Shown: positions 33,240 to 40,441 of the stretch, one piece after another
Numbering within the stretch: position 1 is the stretch's first letter
Layout: the number at the start of each line of letters is the position of its first letter
Source: a bacterium
Lineage (GTDB): Bacteria; Patescibacteriota; Saccharimonadia; Saccharimonadales; UBA4665
Reading direction: 5' to 3'
NCBI GenBank assembly: GCA_021799595.1
Contig: JAJZAF010000006.1
Location: 1 to 48,271, forward strand
Length of the DNA: 48,271 nt
Program-made: the position numbers and the translations under genes
The notes under the pieces: generated by a model
What the model saw: the letters and a program-made list of their open reading frames with translations, nothing else
What the model was told of the DNA's origin: nothing
Databases searched by the model: none

Positions 33240-34154
33240 ATGATTACGACATTGTATGGAGAAAACAGTTTTGCTTTGGATGAAGAGCTGCATCACCTCA
33301 TTGCCGACTTTGTAAAAATTCACGGTGAACTATCTATTGTACGACTGAACGGGGATGAAGTAGAGCTCGGCAAGATAGAACAGGCTTTAACCAGTTTGCC
33401 ACTTTTGGTCCCATGTCAGCTAGTTGTTCTGAAAAGTCCAAGCAAAAACAAACAATTTCTTGAAAGCTATGCAGAGCTCTTGGGGGGGTTGTCAGCTGAT
33501 ACCGATCTCCTTATTGTTGAGCATCATCTCGATAAACGACTCCGTTACTTTGGCTTTTTGAAAAGGGAAACGGATCTGCGTATATTTAACGAACTTGATC
33601 AAGAGGCTCTTATACGTTGGTTAGTGGAAGCAGCTAAACGTTATCAGGGCTCCATAACAGTTGCTGATGCTTTGTATCTCATTGGTCGAGTTGGTACTCA
33701 ACAGCAACTTTTGGTTAACGAGCTGCAGAAGCTTATTCTATATAATCCTGTTATTACTCGTCAGACTATTGATGATCTGACACAAGAAACAGCACAGAGT
33801 ACTATATTCGAGTTGTTGGAAGCAGCATTTAAGGGTCAAAAAAGCCAGACAATTCGGTTATATACTCAACAACGTTCGTTGCGCGTAGAGCCACAACAAA
33901 TTATCGCTTTACTAAGCTGGCAATTAAATGTCCTGGCTGTCATAAAAACGGCTCAAGGCCATTCATTAGCAACTATTGCAAAGCAAACGGGGATAAATCC
34001 ATATGTAGTTAGAAAAAGCGATAATCTTTCGAGACACCTGCATCTTGAAGACATAAAGACGCAACTAGCTCGTTTGAAACAAATTGATATTGGCTTAAAA
34101 CAGACCTCTATTAATGCCGACGAAGCTCTCCAACACTATCTATTAACACTTTAA
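33240..34154 (+). CDS. holA: DNA polymerase III subunit delta
   Basis: 304-residue clamp-loader subunit that opens the beta clamp. The N-terminal TTLYGENSFALDEELHHLI, the QALTSLPLLVPCQLVVLKSP segment, the TDLLIVEHHLDKRLRYFGFL stretch, the helical domain with RWLVEAAKRYQG and DALYLIGRVGTQQQLLVNELQKLILY, and the C-terminal collar (IIALLSWQLNVLAVIKTAQG, LKQIDIGLKQTSINADEALQ) fit HolA in order. The usual P-loop is absent, as expected for delta. It converges on rpsT with 3 bp between stops. Confidence 0.9.
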   Translation: MITTLYGENSFALDEELHHLIADFVKIHGELSIVRLNGDEVELGKIEQALTSLPLLVPCQLVVLKSPSKNKQFLESYAELLGGLSADTDLLIVEHHLDKRLRYFGFLKRETDLRIFNELDQEALIRWLVEAAKRYQGSITVADALYLIGRVGTQQQLLVNELQKLILYNPVITRQTIDDLTQETAQSTIFELLEAAFKGQKSQTIRLYTQQRSLRVEPQQIIALLSWQLNVLAVIKTAQGHSLATIAKQTGINPYVVRKSDNLSRHLHLEDIKTQLARLKQIDIGLKQTSINADEALQHYLLTL

Positions 34155-34157
34155 GCT

Positions 34158-34460
34158 TCATCCCTTCTTTGGGGTTTTAGCTGCTTTGGATTTGGCAGCG
34201 GCTTTTACAGCTGGCTTAACACCAGCTGCTTTTGCATGGGCTGCTGCCCTGGCTTTGAGACGGGCAGCCTTATTCTTGTGAATGACACCTTTTTTAACGG
34301 CAATATCGAAACGACCCTGCAATGTTTGGCTAGATTTTGTTCCCGGGCTCTTAATGAAAAGTTTCAAAGCAGACTTTACCTCTCGTTTCATTTTACGGTT
34401 ACGAGAAGCAGCCTTGCGAGTTGTGCGGACACGTTTTTTGGCGGAAGCAATGATTGGCAT
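34158..34460 (-). CDS. rpsT: 30S ribosomal protein S20 with a Lys/Ala-rich tail
   Basis: 100-residue S20, which binds 16S rRNA at the base of the small subunit. MPIIASAKKRVRTTRKAASRNRKMKREVKS and GRFDIAVKKGVIHKNKAARLKARAA are the family core. After about residue 70 comes an extension of roughly 30 residues of Ala, Lys and Pro (AAGVKPAVKAAAKSKAAKTPKKG), longer than the usual end of an 85-90 residue S20. AAGGA 8 nt before the ATG provides the ribosome binding site. Confidence 0.93.
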   Translation of the reverse strand: MPIIASAKKRVRTTRKAASRNRKMKREVKSALKLFIKSPGTKSSQTLQGRFDIAVKKGVIHKNKAARLKARAAAHAKAAGVKPAVKAAAKSKAAKTPKKG

Positions 34461-34525
34461 GGGTGAAAATCCTTATCTTACATGACTAAACTTCAGACAG
34501 TGACTATAACAAAAAAGGACAGGGG

Positions 34526-34554
34526 TTGTAAAGTAAAAGTGTTTATGCTAGAAT
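34526..34554 (+). promoter_or_regulatory. Extended -10 promoter for the 540-aa gene
   Basis: TTGTAA (34526-34531), a 17-bp spacer and TAGAAT (34549-34554) preceded by TGC, an extended -10 motif. The leader to the ATG at 34609 is about 48 nt, A-rich and without a clear ribosome binding site. Confidence 0.5.
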
Positions 34555-34608
34555 CCAGGTGAAAATCTTGGTTGAAAACACAAACCCAAACAAATTAAAA
34601 ATAAAGCC

Positions 34609-36231
34609 ATGGACAACCCGAAACAACAGCTTATTGAACGGCTCAAGTCTGCCAACAATGTGCTTGTTACTGTCGCCCGCAATCCTTCCGTTGATGCCTT
34701 GTCGGCACTCCTCGGTTTAACCTTAGTGCTTAATAAACAGGGAAAACACACCGCGGCTGTATTCAGTGGTCAGATCCCATCAACAATTGAGTTTCTACAG
34801 CCAGAGGAAACTATTGAGAGGAACACCGATAGCTTACGTGACTTTATCATTGCGCTCGATAAAAGTAAGGCAGACAAACTGCGTTATAAGGTTGAAGATA
34901 ATGTCGTTCGTATCTTCATCACACCATACAAAACTTCTATTTCCGAAAAAGATCTTGAGTTTAGTGAAGGCGACTTTAATATCGATGTAGTAGTAGCACT
35001 TGGTGTGCAGAAACAAGAAGATATTGACGAGGCCATTACAGCTCATGGCCGGATTTTACATGATGCGACAGTTGCTAGTATTAATCTCACGAGCGAAGGT
35101 GGCGTCGGCAGCATTAATTGGCACGCACCACAAGCTAGTAGTTTAAGTGAATTAGTAACTGAACTAACACAACAACTTGGCTCAGACCTCATCGATGCTC
35201 AGATTGCTACAGCACTTTTAACGGGTATAGTGGCCGAGACTGATCGTTTTAGCAATGATAAAACCAATTCTGTCACCATGAGCGTGAGCGCGACCCTCAT
35301 GAAAGCCGGTGCCAACCCGCAGCTGGTAGCCAGTAAGCTAAATGAGCCTGTTGAGGAAGTATCGCTTGTGCCTGATAGCGAGCCAACTAGTGGAGAGACA
35401 GAGGAACCTGTTGGAGATGATGGCACTATTCGGATTGATCATGAAGAGAAACAGCCAGAGGCAATAGAGGAAGTGTCTGCTGAAGAGAATGAAACGTTAG
35501 AGCCGGAAAAGAAGCCGAGCGAAACGAAGCCAAGGAAAGGCACATTATTGCCACCTTCGCCCAAAGAAGAGCAGCCGAGACCGATTGATGCGACAACTAT
35601 GTTGTCGCCGGGCCCAAAACTCATGACTGAACCACCAACAATGGGCGGTACACTAACCGCTAACACAGAAGAAAAAGACATAGAACCAGTCACTGATCCA
35701 CTAAGTCTTCCTGAAAATGAAGCTGATCAGGTACTTAATCGGACACCGACTGAAGTAAAACTGCCAAATCTTACGCCGTTGCCACTCACTTCTCCGCCAA
35801 AATTAAACTCACCGCCTTCTTCATCACCACCAGCTGTGCCATCACCAACTTCTCCGACAGTCGTCCCCTCTAACTTTACGCCTCCTCCTCCCGGCTGGAC
35901 ACCACCAGTTGCCCCCGCGGCCATAAGTGTACCCCCAGCAAATCACATTAAACCTGAGCCAACGGAAACCTTATCTGATATTGAGAAGGCAGTAGCCAGC
36001 CCACATGCTTCGACGTCAAATGTTGAAGCTGCCAGGCAAGAGGTAAAACAAGCATATAATGAAACACCGGTGAATGAAAATGAGCCGTTGCCACCGATTG
36101 ATGCATTGAATGCAAAACCTCTCGGTGAGGAACTTCATTCGGAGGGCGATACAACTCCTCAACCACCACCACCTGTACCACCACCTATTATTCCGTCTCA
36201 ATTCGGCAGTTCACCACCGGCTGCCCCGTAA
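34609..36231 (+). CDS. Degenerate DHH phosphoesterase-like domain with a long proline-rich tail
   Basis: 540 residues. Residues about 1-235 align by eye with the N-terminal DHH domain of NrnA/RecJ-type phosphoesterases, but the metal motifs are damaged. The HxxPDGDAxGS motif reads ARNPSVDALSALLG (residues 23-36), no DHH triplet is found where expected (VASINLTS), and the late motif reads TGIVAETDRFSND with Glu for Asp. Residues 240-540 are acidic then Pro-rich and probably disordered (TPLPLTSPPKLNSPPSSSPP, PPPPGWTPP). Catalysis is unlikely. It may be a nucleotide-binding or scaffold protein. truB follows after 14 bp. Confidence 0.7.
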   Translation: MDNPKQQLIERLKSANNVLVTVARNPSVDALSALLGLTLVLNKQGKHTAAVFSGQIPSTIEFLQPEETIERNTDSLRDFIIALDKSKADKLRYKVEDNVVRIFITPYKTSISEKDLEFSEGDFNIDVVVALGVQKQEDIDEAITAHGRILHDATVASINLTSEGGVGSINWHAPQASSLSELVTELTQQLGSDLIDAQIATALLTGIVAETDRFSNDKTNSVTMSVSATLMKAGANPQLVASKLNEPVEEVSLVPDSEPTSGETEEPVGDDGTIRIDHEEKQPEAIEEVSAEENETLEPEKKPSETKPRKGTLLPPSPKEEQPRPIDATTMLSPGPKLMTEPPTMGGTLTANTEEKDIEPVTDPLSLPENEADQVLNRTPTEVKLPNLTPLPLTSPPKLNSPPSSSPPAVPSPTSPTVVPSNFTPPPPGWTPPVAPAAISVPPANHIKPEPTETLSDIEKAVASPHASTSNVEAARQEVKQAYNETPVNENEPLPPIDALNAKPLGEELHSEGDTTPQPPPPVPPPIIPSQFGSSPPAAP

Positions 36232-36245
36232 CTATTTTTAAAAGT

Positions 36246-36935
36246 GTGAAAGGATTACTCCTTATTAATAAACCAAACGGTTGGACCAGTTTTGATGTCG
36301 TGAATTATGTTCGACGTCAAGCTGCCCTAGCCGAAGATGTACTTCCGAAGTCTATAAAAGTAGGACACTGCGGGACACTTGATCCCTTTGCGACAGGTTT
36401 ATTGATCGTTCTGGTTGGAAGAGAATACACCCGGGTAGCCAAACAATATACTGGCTTAGATAAGGTATATGAAGTTACTGCACGCCTCGGTTTAGTTAGT
36501 ACTACTGGAGACAGTGAAGGCCAGATCAAACACGTCAATGGATCCCGGCCAGATAAAGCAGTTATTGTTAATGTTTTAGAAAAACTAACTGGTACAATCC
36601 TCCAAAAACCACCGGCGCATTCTGCAGTTAAAGTAAATGGGCAGCGGGCATACAAACTGGCTCGATCGGGAAAATCTCTCCAACTCTTACCTCGACAAGT
36701 AACGGTGTATGGTTTAACTCTAAAATCATATAGATATCCTGATTTACAACTTACGGCGCATGTATCATCTGGAACGTACATTCGAAGTTTAGTATATGAT
36801 TTGGGAAAAATGCTTCATTCCGGTGCATATACCATTGCCCTAAAACGAACACAGGTAGGAGAGTATAAACTAGATAAAGCACATGAAGTTGCTCAACTGA
36901 CCTCAGAAAATATAAGCGACTTATTACAAAAATAA
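36246..36935 (+). CDS. truB: tRNA pseudouridine-55 synthase TruB
   Basis: 229 residues, start codon GTG at 36246. The N-terminal GLLLINKPNGWTSFDVVNYVR, catalytic-Asp motif GHCGTLDPFATGLLIVLVG, YEVTARLGLVSTTGDSEG, KPPAHSAVKVNGQRAYKLAR and SSGTYIRSLVYDLG identify TruB, which makes the T-loop pseudouridine 55. It is shorter than E. coli TruB because the C-terminal PUA domain is missing, as in many small-genome bacteria. It heads the conserved truB-rpsO-pnp order. Confidence 0.95.
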   Translation: MKGLLLINKPNGWTSFDVVNYVRRQAALAEDVLPKSIKVGHCGTLDPFATGLLIVLVGREYTRVAKQYTGLDKVYEVTARLGLVSTTGDSEGQIKHVNGSRPDKAVIVNVLEKLTGTILQKPPAHSAVKVNGQRAYKLARSGKSLQLLPRQVTVYGLTLKSYRYPDLQLTAHVSSGTYIRSLVYDLGKMLHSGAYTIALKRTQVGEYKLDKAHEVAQLTSENISDLLQK

Positions 36936-36994
36936 AAAATAAAAGAACGGATAACTTTTGTTTTCAGACCCAATAAACAAGGTGGAGGACCGGC

Positions 36995-37023
36995 TTGTGT
37001 TTTACCTTCCTATCTGATACTAT
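36995..37023 (+). promoter_or_regulatory. rpsO promoter, predicted leaderless
   Basis: TTGTGT (36995-37000), a 17-bp spacer and TACTAT (37018-37023), 7 nt before the ATG at 37031. A GGTGGAGG at 36981-36988 is unexplained by this start; it would suit the in-frame TTG at 36995. Confidence 0.45.
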
Positions 37024-37030
37024 TGAGGTA

Positions 37031-37297
37031 ATGATCACAACTGAAAAGAAGGCTGTAGCTATTGCGGCTGTTCAGAAGGAAAAGAACGACACTGGTAGTT
37101 CTAGTGTACAGGTTGCAGTGTTAACAGAACGCATTAAAGAGTTAACGAAGCACCTTAAAGAGCACAAACATGACTACATGGCTCGCCGTGGCTTGCTGCA
37201 GATGGTTGGTAAACGTCGCCGACTACTACGTTATGTCGCCGAGCGGGATAGCCCATCCTACCTTGCTTTGATTCAGAAACTCGGCATTCGTCGCTAA
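37031..37297 (+). CDS. rpsO: 30S ribosomal protein S15
   Basis: 88-residue S15, binding the central domain of 16S rRNA. The family core is complete: DTGSSSVQVAVLTERIKELT, LKEHKHDYMARRGLLQMVGKRRRLLRY and YLALIQKLGIRR. The frame begins 12 codons earlier, but MITTEKKAVAIAAVQKEKN is the normal N-terminus and a -10 box sits 7 nt before it. pnp follows after 185 bp, as in many bacteria. Confidence 0.95.
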   Translation: MITTEKKAVAIAAVQKEKNDTGSSSVQVAVLTERIKELTKHLKEHKHDYMARRGLLQMVGKRRRLLRYVAERDSPSYLALIQKLGIRR

Positions 37298-37383
37298 TAG
37301 TGCCCAGACTCTAGAGTTTTGAAACTGATCGAAATTCCAAGCTTGTGCACATTAAGAGTAAAGTTTTTTTAAAGTTACCTTGT

Positions 37384-37445
37384 CAGAGCCGCAGATATAT
37401 AGTTACCAAAATATAAGGCACAAGAGACTATATATTTGAACTCTG
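37384..37445 (+). promoter_or_regulatory. Long hairpin in the pnp leader
   Basis: CAGAG (37384-37388) pairs with CTCTG (37441-37445). Inside it CAGATATATAGT (37392-37403) pairs with ACTATATATTTG (37427-37438) over 12 positions with one G-U. The terminal loop is 23 nt, with a CCG/AA internal loop between the two stems. It ends about 18 nt before the purine-rich ribosome binding site of pnp. A leader hairpin is the target of RNase III/PNPase autoregulation in E. coli; a similar role here is inference. The rest of the gap 37298-37482 has only a short ACTCTAGAGT palindrome after rpsO. Confidence 0.6.
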
Positions 37446-37482
37446 CCAGGGAACCTAAAAGTCGAAAGGAAAGGCAGTATAT

Positions 37483-39639
37483 ATGGAAAAAACTATTAAT
37501 CCGAACGGCAAACAAATAATTCAGGTCGAAACACAATTTTGCGGTCGGCCGCTTAGTTTAGAGATCAACCGAGTTGGCTTTCGTAGTAATGCCTCTGTTA
37601 TTGTTCGCTACGGTGAAACAGTTATTTTAGGCACTGCCATGGTAAGCCAAAAGCGTGTACAGGGTTTTGATTATTTCCCGCTCAGCATAGATTATGAAGA
37701 ACGTTTTTATGCGGCTGGTAAAATCAGTGGCTCCCGGTTTATTAAGCGGGAGGGGCGCCCCTCCGATGAGGCAATCCTAATCGGCCGTCTTATCGATCGC
37801 CCGATCCGTCCGCTGTGGCCGAAGGGTTATCGTCACGAAGTACAAGGAGTAGCGACTGTTCTCAGCATGGATCCAACATTTCGACCGGACATTATCGCGA
37901 TGATTGCCATAAGTGCAGCCTTCTGTCTAACTGGAGCACCATTTGATGGCCCGGTGGCCGGCCTTCGCGTCGGCTATGACAAGGACGGTAAATTAGCAGC
38001 ATTCTTGTCTGCCGAGCAGCTCAATAGGGGTGGTCTTGACCTCGTAGTTGCTGGTACAAAAAACGCTATTATGATGGTGGAAGCAGGAGCAAACGAGGTT
38101 AGCGAGAGCCAAGTAGCTGAAGCATTGGAGTTTGCCCATAAGCAGATGCAGCCGGCTATAAGCTTACAAGAAGAGCTGCTGAAAAAGGCAGAGGTTACTA
38201 AACAGGAATTTGAGTTGGATTTACCTGACGACAACATTCAAAAGAAGGTAGACAAATGGGTAAAAGGGAAGCTTGGCGAAGATCTCCGTCTGCCTTATCC
38301 GGAGCGGAATGTTCTCATTCAAAACTTGCGGGATGAAATGCACGCAACCTTCAAGGAAGAAATCGGAGGGGAGGAGTACGAGTCGTTATGGCAAGAGTAT
38401 GATGATGCTTTTACGGTAGCTTTACATGCCGATGTGAGAGAGGGGATTGTGAAAGACGGCATTCGCCCCGATGGGCGGAAGTTTCAAGAAGTCCGCTCCT
38501 TGAGCTCAGAAGTTAACATCTTACCAAGAGCGCACGGCTCAAGCTTGTTTACTCGCGGCGTTACACAAGCTATGAACATAGTGACATTGGCGCCGCTTAG
38601 TTATGCTCAACATATTGACAGCATGGAGCAGAGCGGTGAAAAGCGTTATATGCATCATTACAATGCACCAGGATACACAGTTGGTGAAATCAAACGCTTA
38701 GGTAGTCCTGGTCGTCGCGAAATTGGACACTCATATTTGGCAGAACGAGCACTGCTGCCAGTTATTCCGGAAGAAAACGAATTTCCTTATGCCATCCGAT
38801 CAGTGACAGAAATTATGTCTCAAAACGGCTCTACTTCAATGGCTGCTACTTGTTCTAGCTGCATGGCACTGCTTGATGCTGGTGTGCCACTCAAGAGTCC
38901 AGTCAGCGGTGTTGCCATGGGGCTTATTATGGATAACGATCGCCCAATTATCCTAACAGATATTGCAGACGCTGAAGACTTTGCTGGAGATATGGATTTT
39001 AAAGTAGCTGGTACTGCCAAAGGCATTACGGCTTTGCAGATGGACATGAAAATTCACGGCCTATCTATTGATGTGTTGTGCGAGGCACTAGAAGCGGCCA
39101 AAAAGGGCAGGGCCTTTATCCTTGATCATATGAATGCAACCATTGCTGGGCCACGGCAGACACTGAGTCCGTATGCACCGCGCGTCGAGTCAATACATAT
39201 AAAGCCAGACAAAATTCGAGAGGTCATAGGTAAGGGAGGTGAAACCATTCAGAAGATAACTGCTGAAACAGGGGCCGAAATTGACATCAAAGACGATGGT
39301 ACGATCATGATTGCTAGCCCAGATCACACAAGCATTGTGGCTGCTAAGCAGTGGATAGACAGCATTGTAGCTGAACCGGAAGTCGGCAAAATCTATGTTG
39401 ATGTACCAGTGGTAAGTGTATTAGATTTTGGTGCCTTTGTCCAAATTATGCCAGGTAAAGATGGTTTAGTGCATGTTAGCGAGTTGTCTGAAGAACGTGT
39501 CAGTAAGCCGAGCGACGTCGTGAAAGAAGGTGACAAAGTTACAGTAAAGCTTGTAGCGATCGATGATCGTGGCAGATTGCAATTGAGCATGAAAGCGGCT
39601 ACAAGAGAGCTCAAGGAAAAGCAGAAGATGGCCGTATGA
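37483..39639 (+). CDS. pnp: Polyribonucleotide nucleotidyltransferase (PNPase)
   Basis: 718-residue phosphorolytic 3'-5' exoribonuclease. It has two RNase PH domains (first core: NASVIVRYGETVILGTAM, GSRFIKREGRPSDEAIL; second: RPDGRKFQEVRSLSSEVNIL, LPRAHGSSLFTRGVTQAM, GRREIGHSYLAERAL, SQNGSTSMAATCSS, LTDIADAEDFAGDMDFKVAG), then a KH domain (IKPDKIREVIGKGGETIQKI) and an S1 domain (VLDFGAFVQIMPGKDGLVHV). All are full length. GAAAGGAAAGG lies 6-16 nt before the ATG. Its stop overlaps the next start (ATGA). Confidence 0.97.
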   Translation: MEKTINPNGKQIIQVETQFCGRPLSLEINRVGFRSNASVIVRYGETVILGTAMVSQKRVQGFDYFPLSIDYEERFYAAGKISGSRFIKREGRPSDEAILIGRLIDRPIRPLWPKGYRHEVQGVATVLSMDPTFRPDIIAMIAISAAFCLTGAPFDGPVAGLRVGYDKDGKLAAFLSAEQLNRGGLDLVVAGTKNAIMMVEAGANEVSESQVAEALEFAHKQMQPAISLQEELLKKAEVTKQEFELDLPDDNIQKKVDKWVKGKLGEDLRLPYPERNVLIQNLRDEMHATFKEEIGGEEYESLWQEYDDAFTVALHADVREGIVKDGIRPDGRKFQEVRSLSSEVNILPRAHGSSLFTRGVTQAMNIVTLAPLSYAQHIDSMEQSGEKRYMHHYNAPGYTVGEIKRLGSPGRREIGHSYLAERALLPVIPEENEFPYAIRSVTEIMSQNGSTSMAATCSSCMALLDAGVPLKSPVSGVAMGLIMDNDRPIILTDIADAEDFAGDMDFKVAGTAKGITALQMDMKIHGLSIDVLCEALEAAKKGRAFILDHMNATIAGPRQTLSPYAPRVESIHIKPDKIREVIGKGGETIQKITAETGAEIDIKDDGTIMIASPDHTSIVAAKQWIDSIVAEPEVGKIYVDVPVVSVLDFGAFVQIMPGKDGLVHVSELSEERVSKPSDVVKEGDKVTVKLVAIDDRGRLQLSMKAATRELKEKQKMAV

Positions 39640-39845
39640 AACAAGGCACTATGCAGAAATGGCACCGTACAAGATCAGGATATCTGGTCTTTAGTGTTTT
39701 TGAGCTTGTCATTGCTTACGGTTTCGGTAGTTTGTCTATTGCTCGTGGCAACCTCTGGTGGTATTTATTAACTATCATTTTTTTGATTGGCGCTCTCAAA
39801 AACCTTTTCCATCTTATTGGGGCATATATCCATGGTAAATTCTAA
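39636..39845 (+). CDS. Small two-helix membrane protein (69 aa)
   Basis: 69 residues with a basic start (MKQGTMQKWHRTRSGY), a helix VFSVFELVIAYGFGSLSI, a short RGNLWW turn and a second helix YLLTIIFLIGALKNLFHLIGAYI. It begins in an ATGA overlap with the pnp stop and ends inside the next gene's start region, so it is embedded in the pnp-udg transcript. Family not recognised. The tight overlaps and hairpin topology make it very likely real. Confidence 0.75.
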   Translation: MKQGTMQKWHRTRSGYLVFSVFELVIAYGFGSLSIARGNLWWYLLTIIFLIGALKNLFHLIGAYIHGKF

Positions 39846-40416
39846 TCAAGACAAGCTCGACGAGCTAAAAGCTCGTATCGTAACAGAGAAAGTGACGCCA
39901 GAACTAGCAGCGACGGCTACACAATTAGTGTTCGGTGATGGTAACCCAAGTGCCAAGATAGTACTCATTGGTGAAGCCCCGGGTAAGAATGAAGATCTGC
40001 AAGGCAAGCCGTTCGTTGGCGCAGCCGGGAAGTTCCTTAATGAGATGCTAGCCATGATTGGTCTCAAACGCGAGGATGTCTATATTACCAATATAGTAAA
40101 GTACAGGCCGCCGAATAACCGTGACCCATATCCAGACGAGAAAGAAACTTTCTTGCCTTTCTTACAAGAACAGCTATCAATCATTCAACCACTTCTCATC
40201 GTCACCCTTGGCCGGCACAGTCTGAACTGCTTCATGCCAGGTTTACAAATTTCTCAAATTCATGGACAGCCGAAACGCAAGGACGGTCAGATTTATCTAC
40301 CACTATTTCATCCTGCTGCCGCCTTGTATAACAAGGCTATGCGCCAAACGCTAATCGATGACTTTGCTAACATTCCTCTTATAATGCAAAAGCTTGAACC
40401 TTCTCTAACAACGTAA
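39832..40416 (+). CDS. Family-4-type uracil-DNA glycosylase without Fe-S cysteines
   Basis: 194 residues. Motif A is VLIGEAPGKNEDLQGKPFVG (residues 44-63), followed by GKFLNEMLAMIGLKREDVY, ITNIVKYRPPNNRDPYPDEK and motif B LFHPAAALYN with His160. It should remove uracil from DNA. Active family 4 enzymes bind a 4Fe-4S cluster through an N-terminal CxxC, a Cys in KCRPPNNRDP and one in the following helix. Here the N-terminus has no cysteine and the other two positions are Tyr91 and Phe107; the only cysteine is C133. The start at 39832 overlaps the preceding small gene by 14 bp. Confidence 0.9.
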   Translation: MVNSNQDKLDELKARIVTEKVTPELAATATQLVFGDGNPSAKIVLIGEAPGKNEDLQGKPFVGAAGKFLNEMLAMIGLKREDVYITNIVKYRPPNNRDPYPDEKETFLPFLQEQLSIIQPLLIVTLGRHSLNCFMPGLQISQIHGQPKRKDGQIYLPLFHPAAALYNKAMRQTLIDDFANIPLIMQKLEPSLTT

Positions 40417-40441
40417 GATATCTACACAAGAAAGGAAATAT

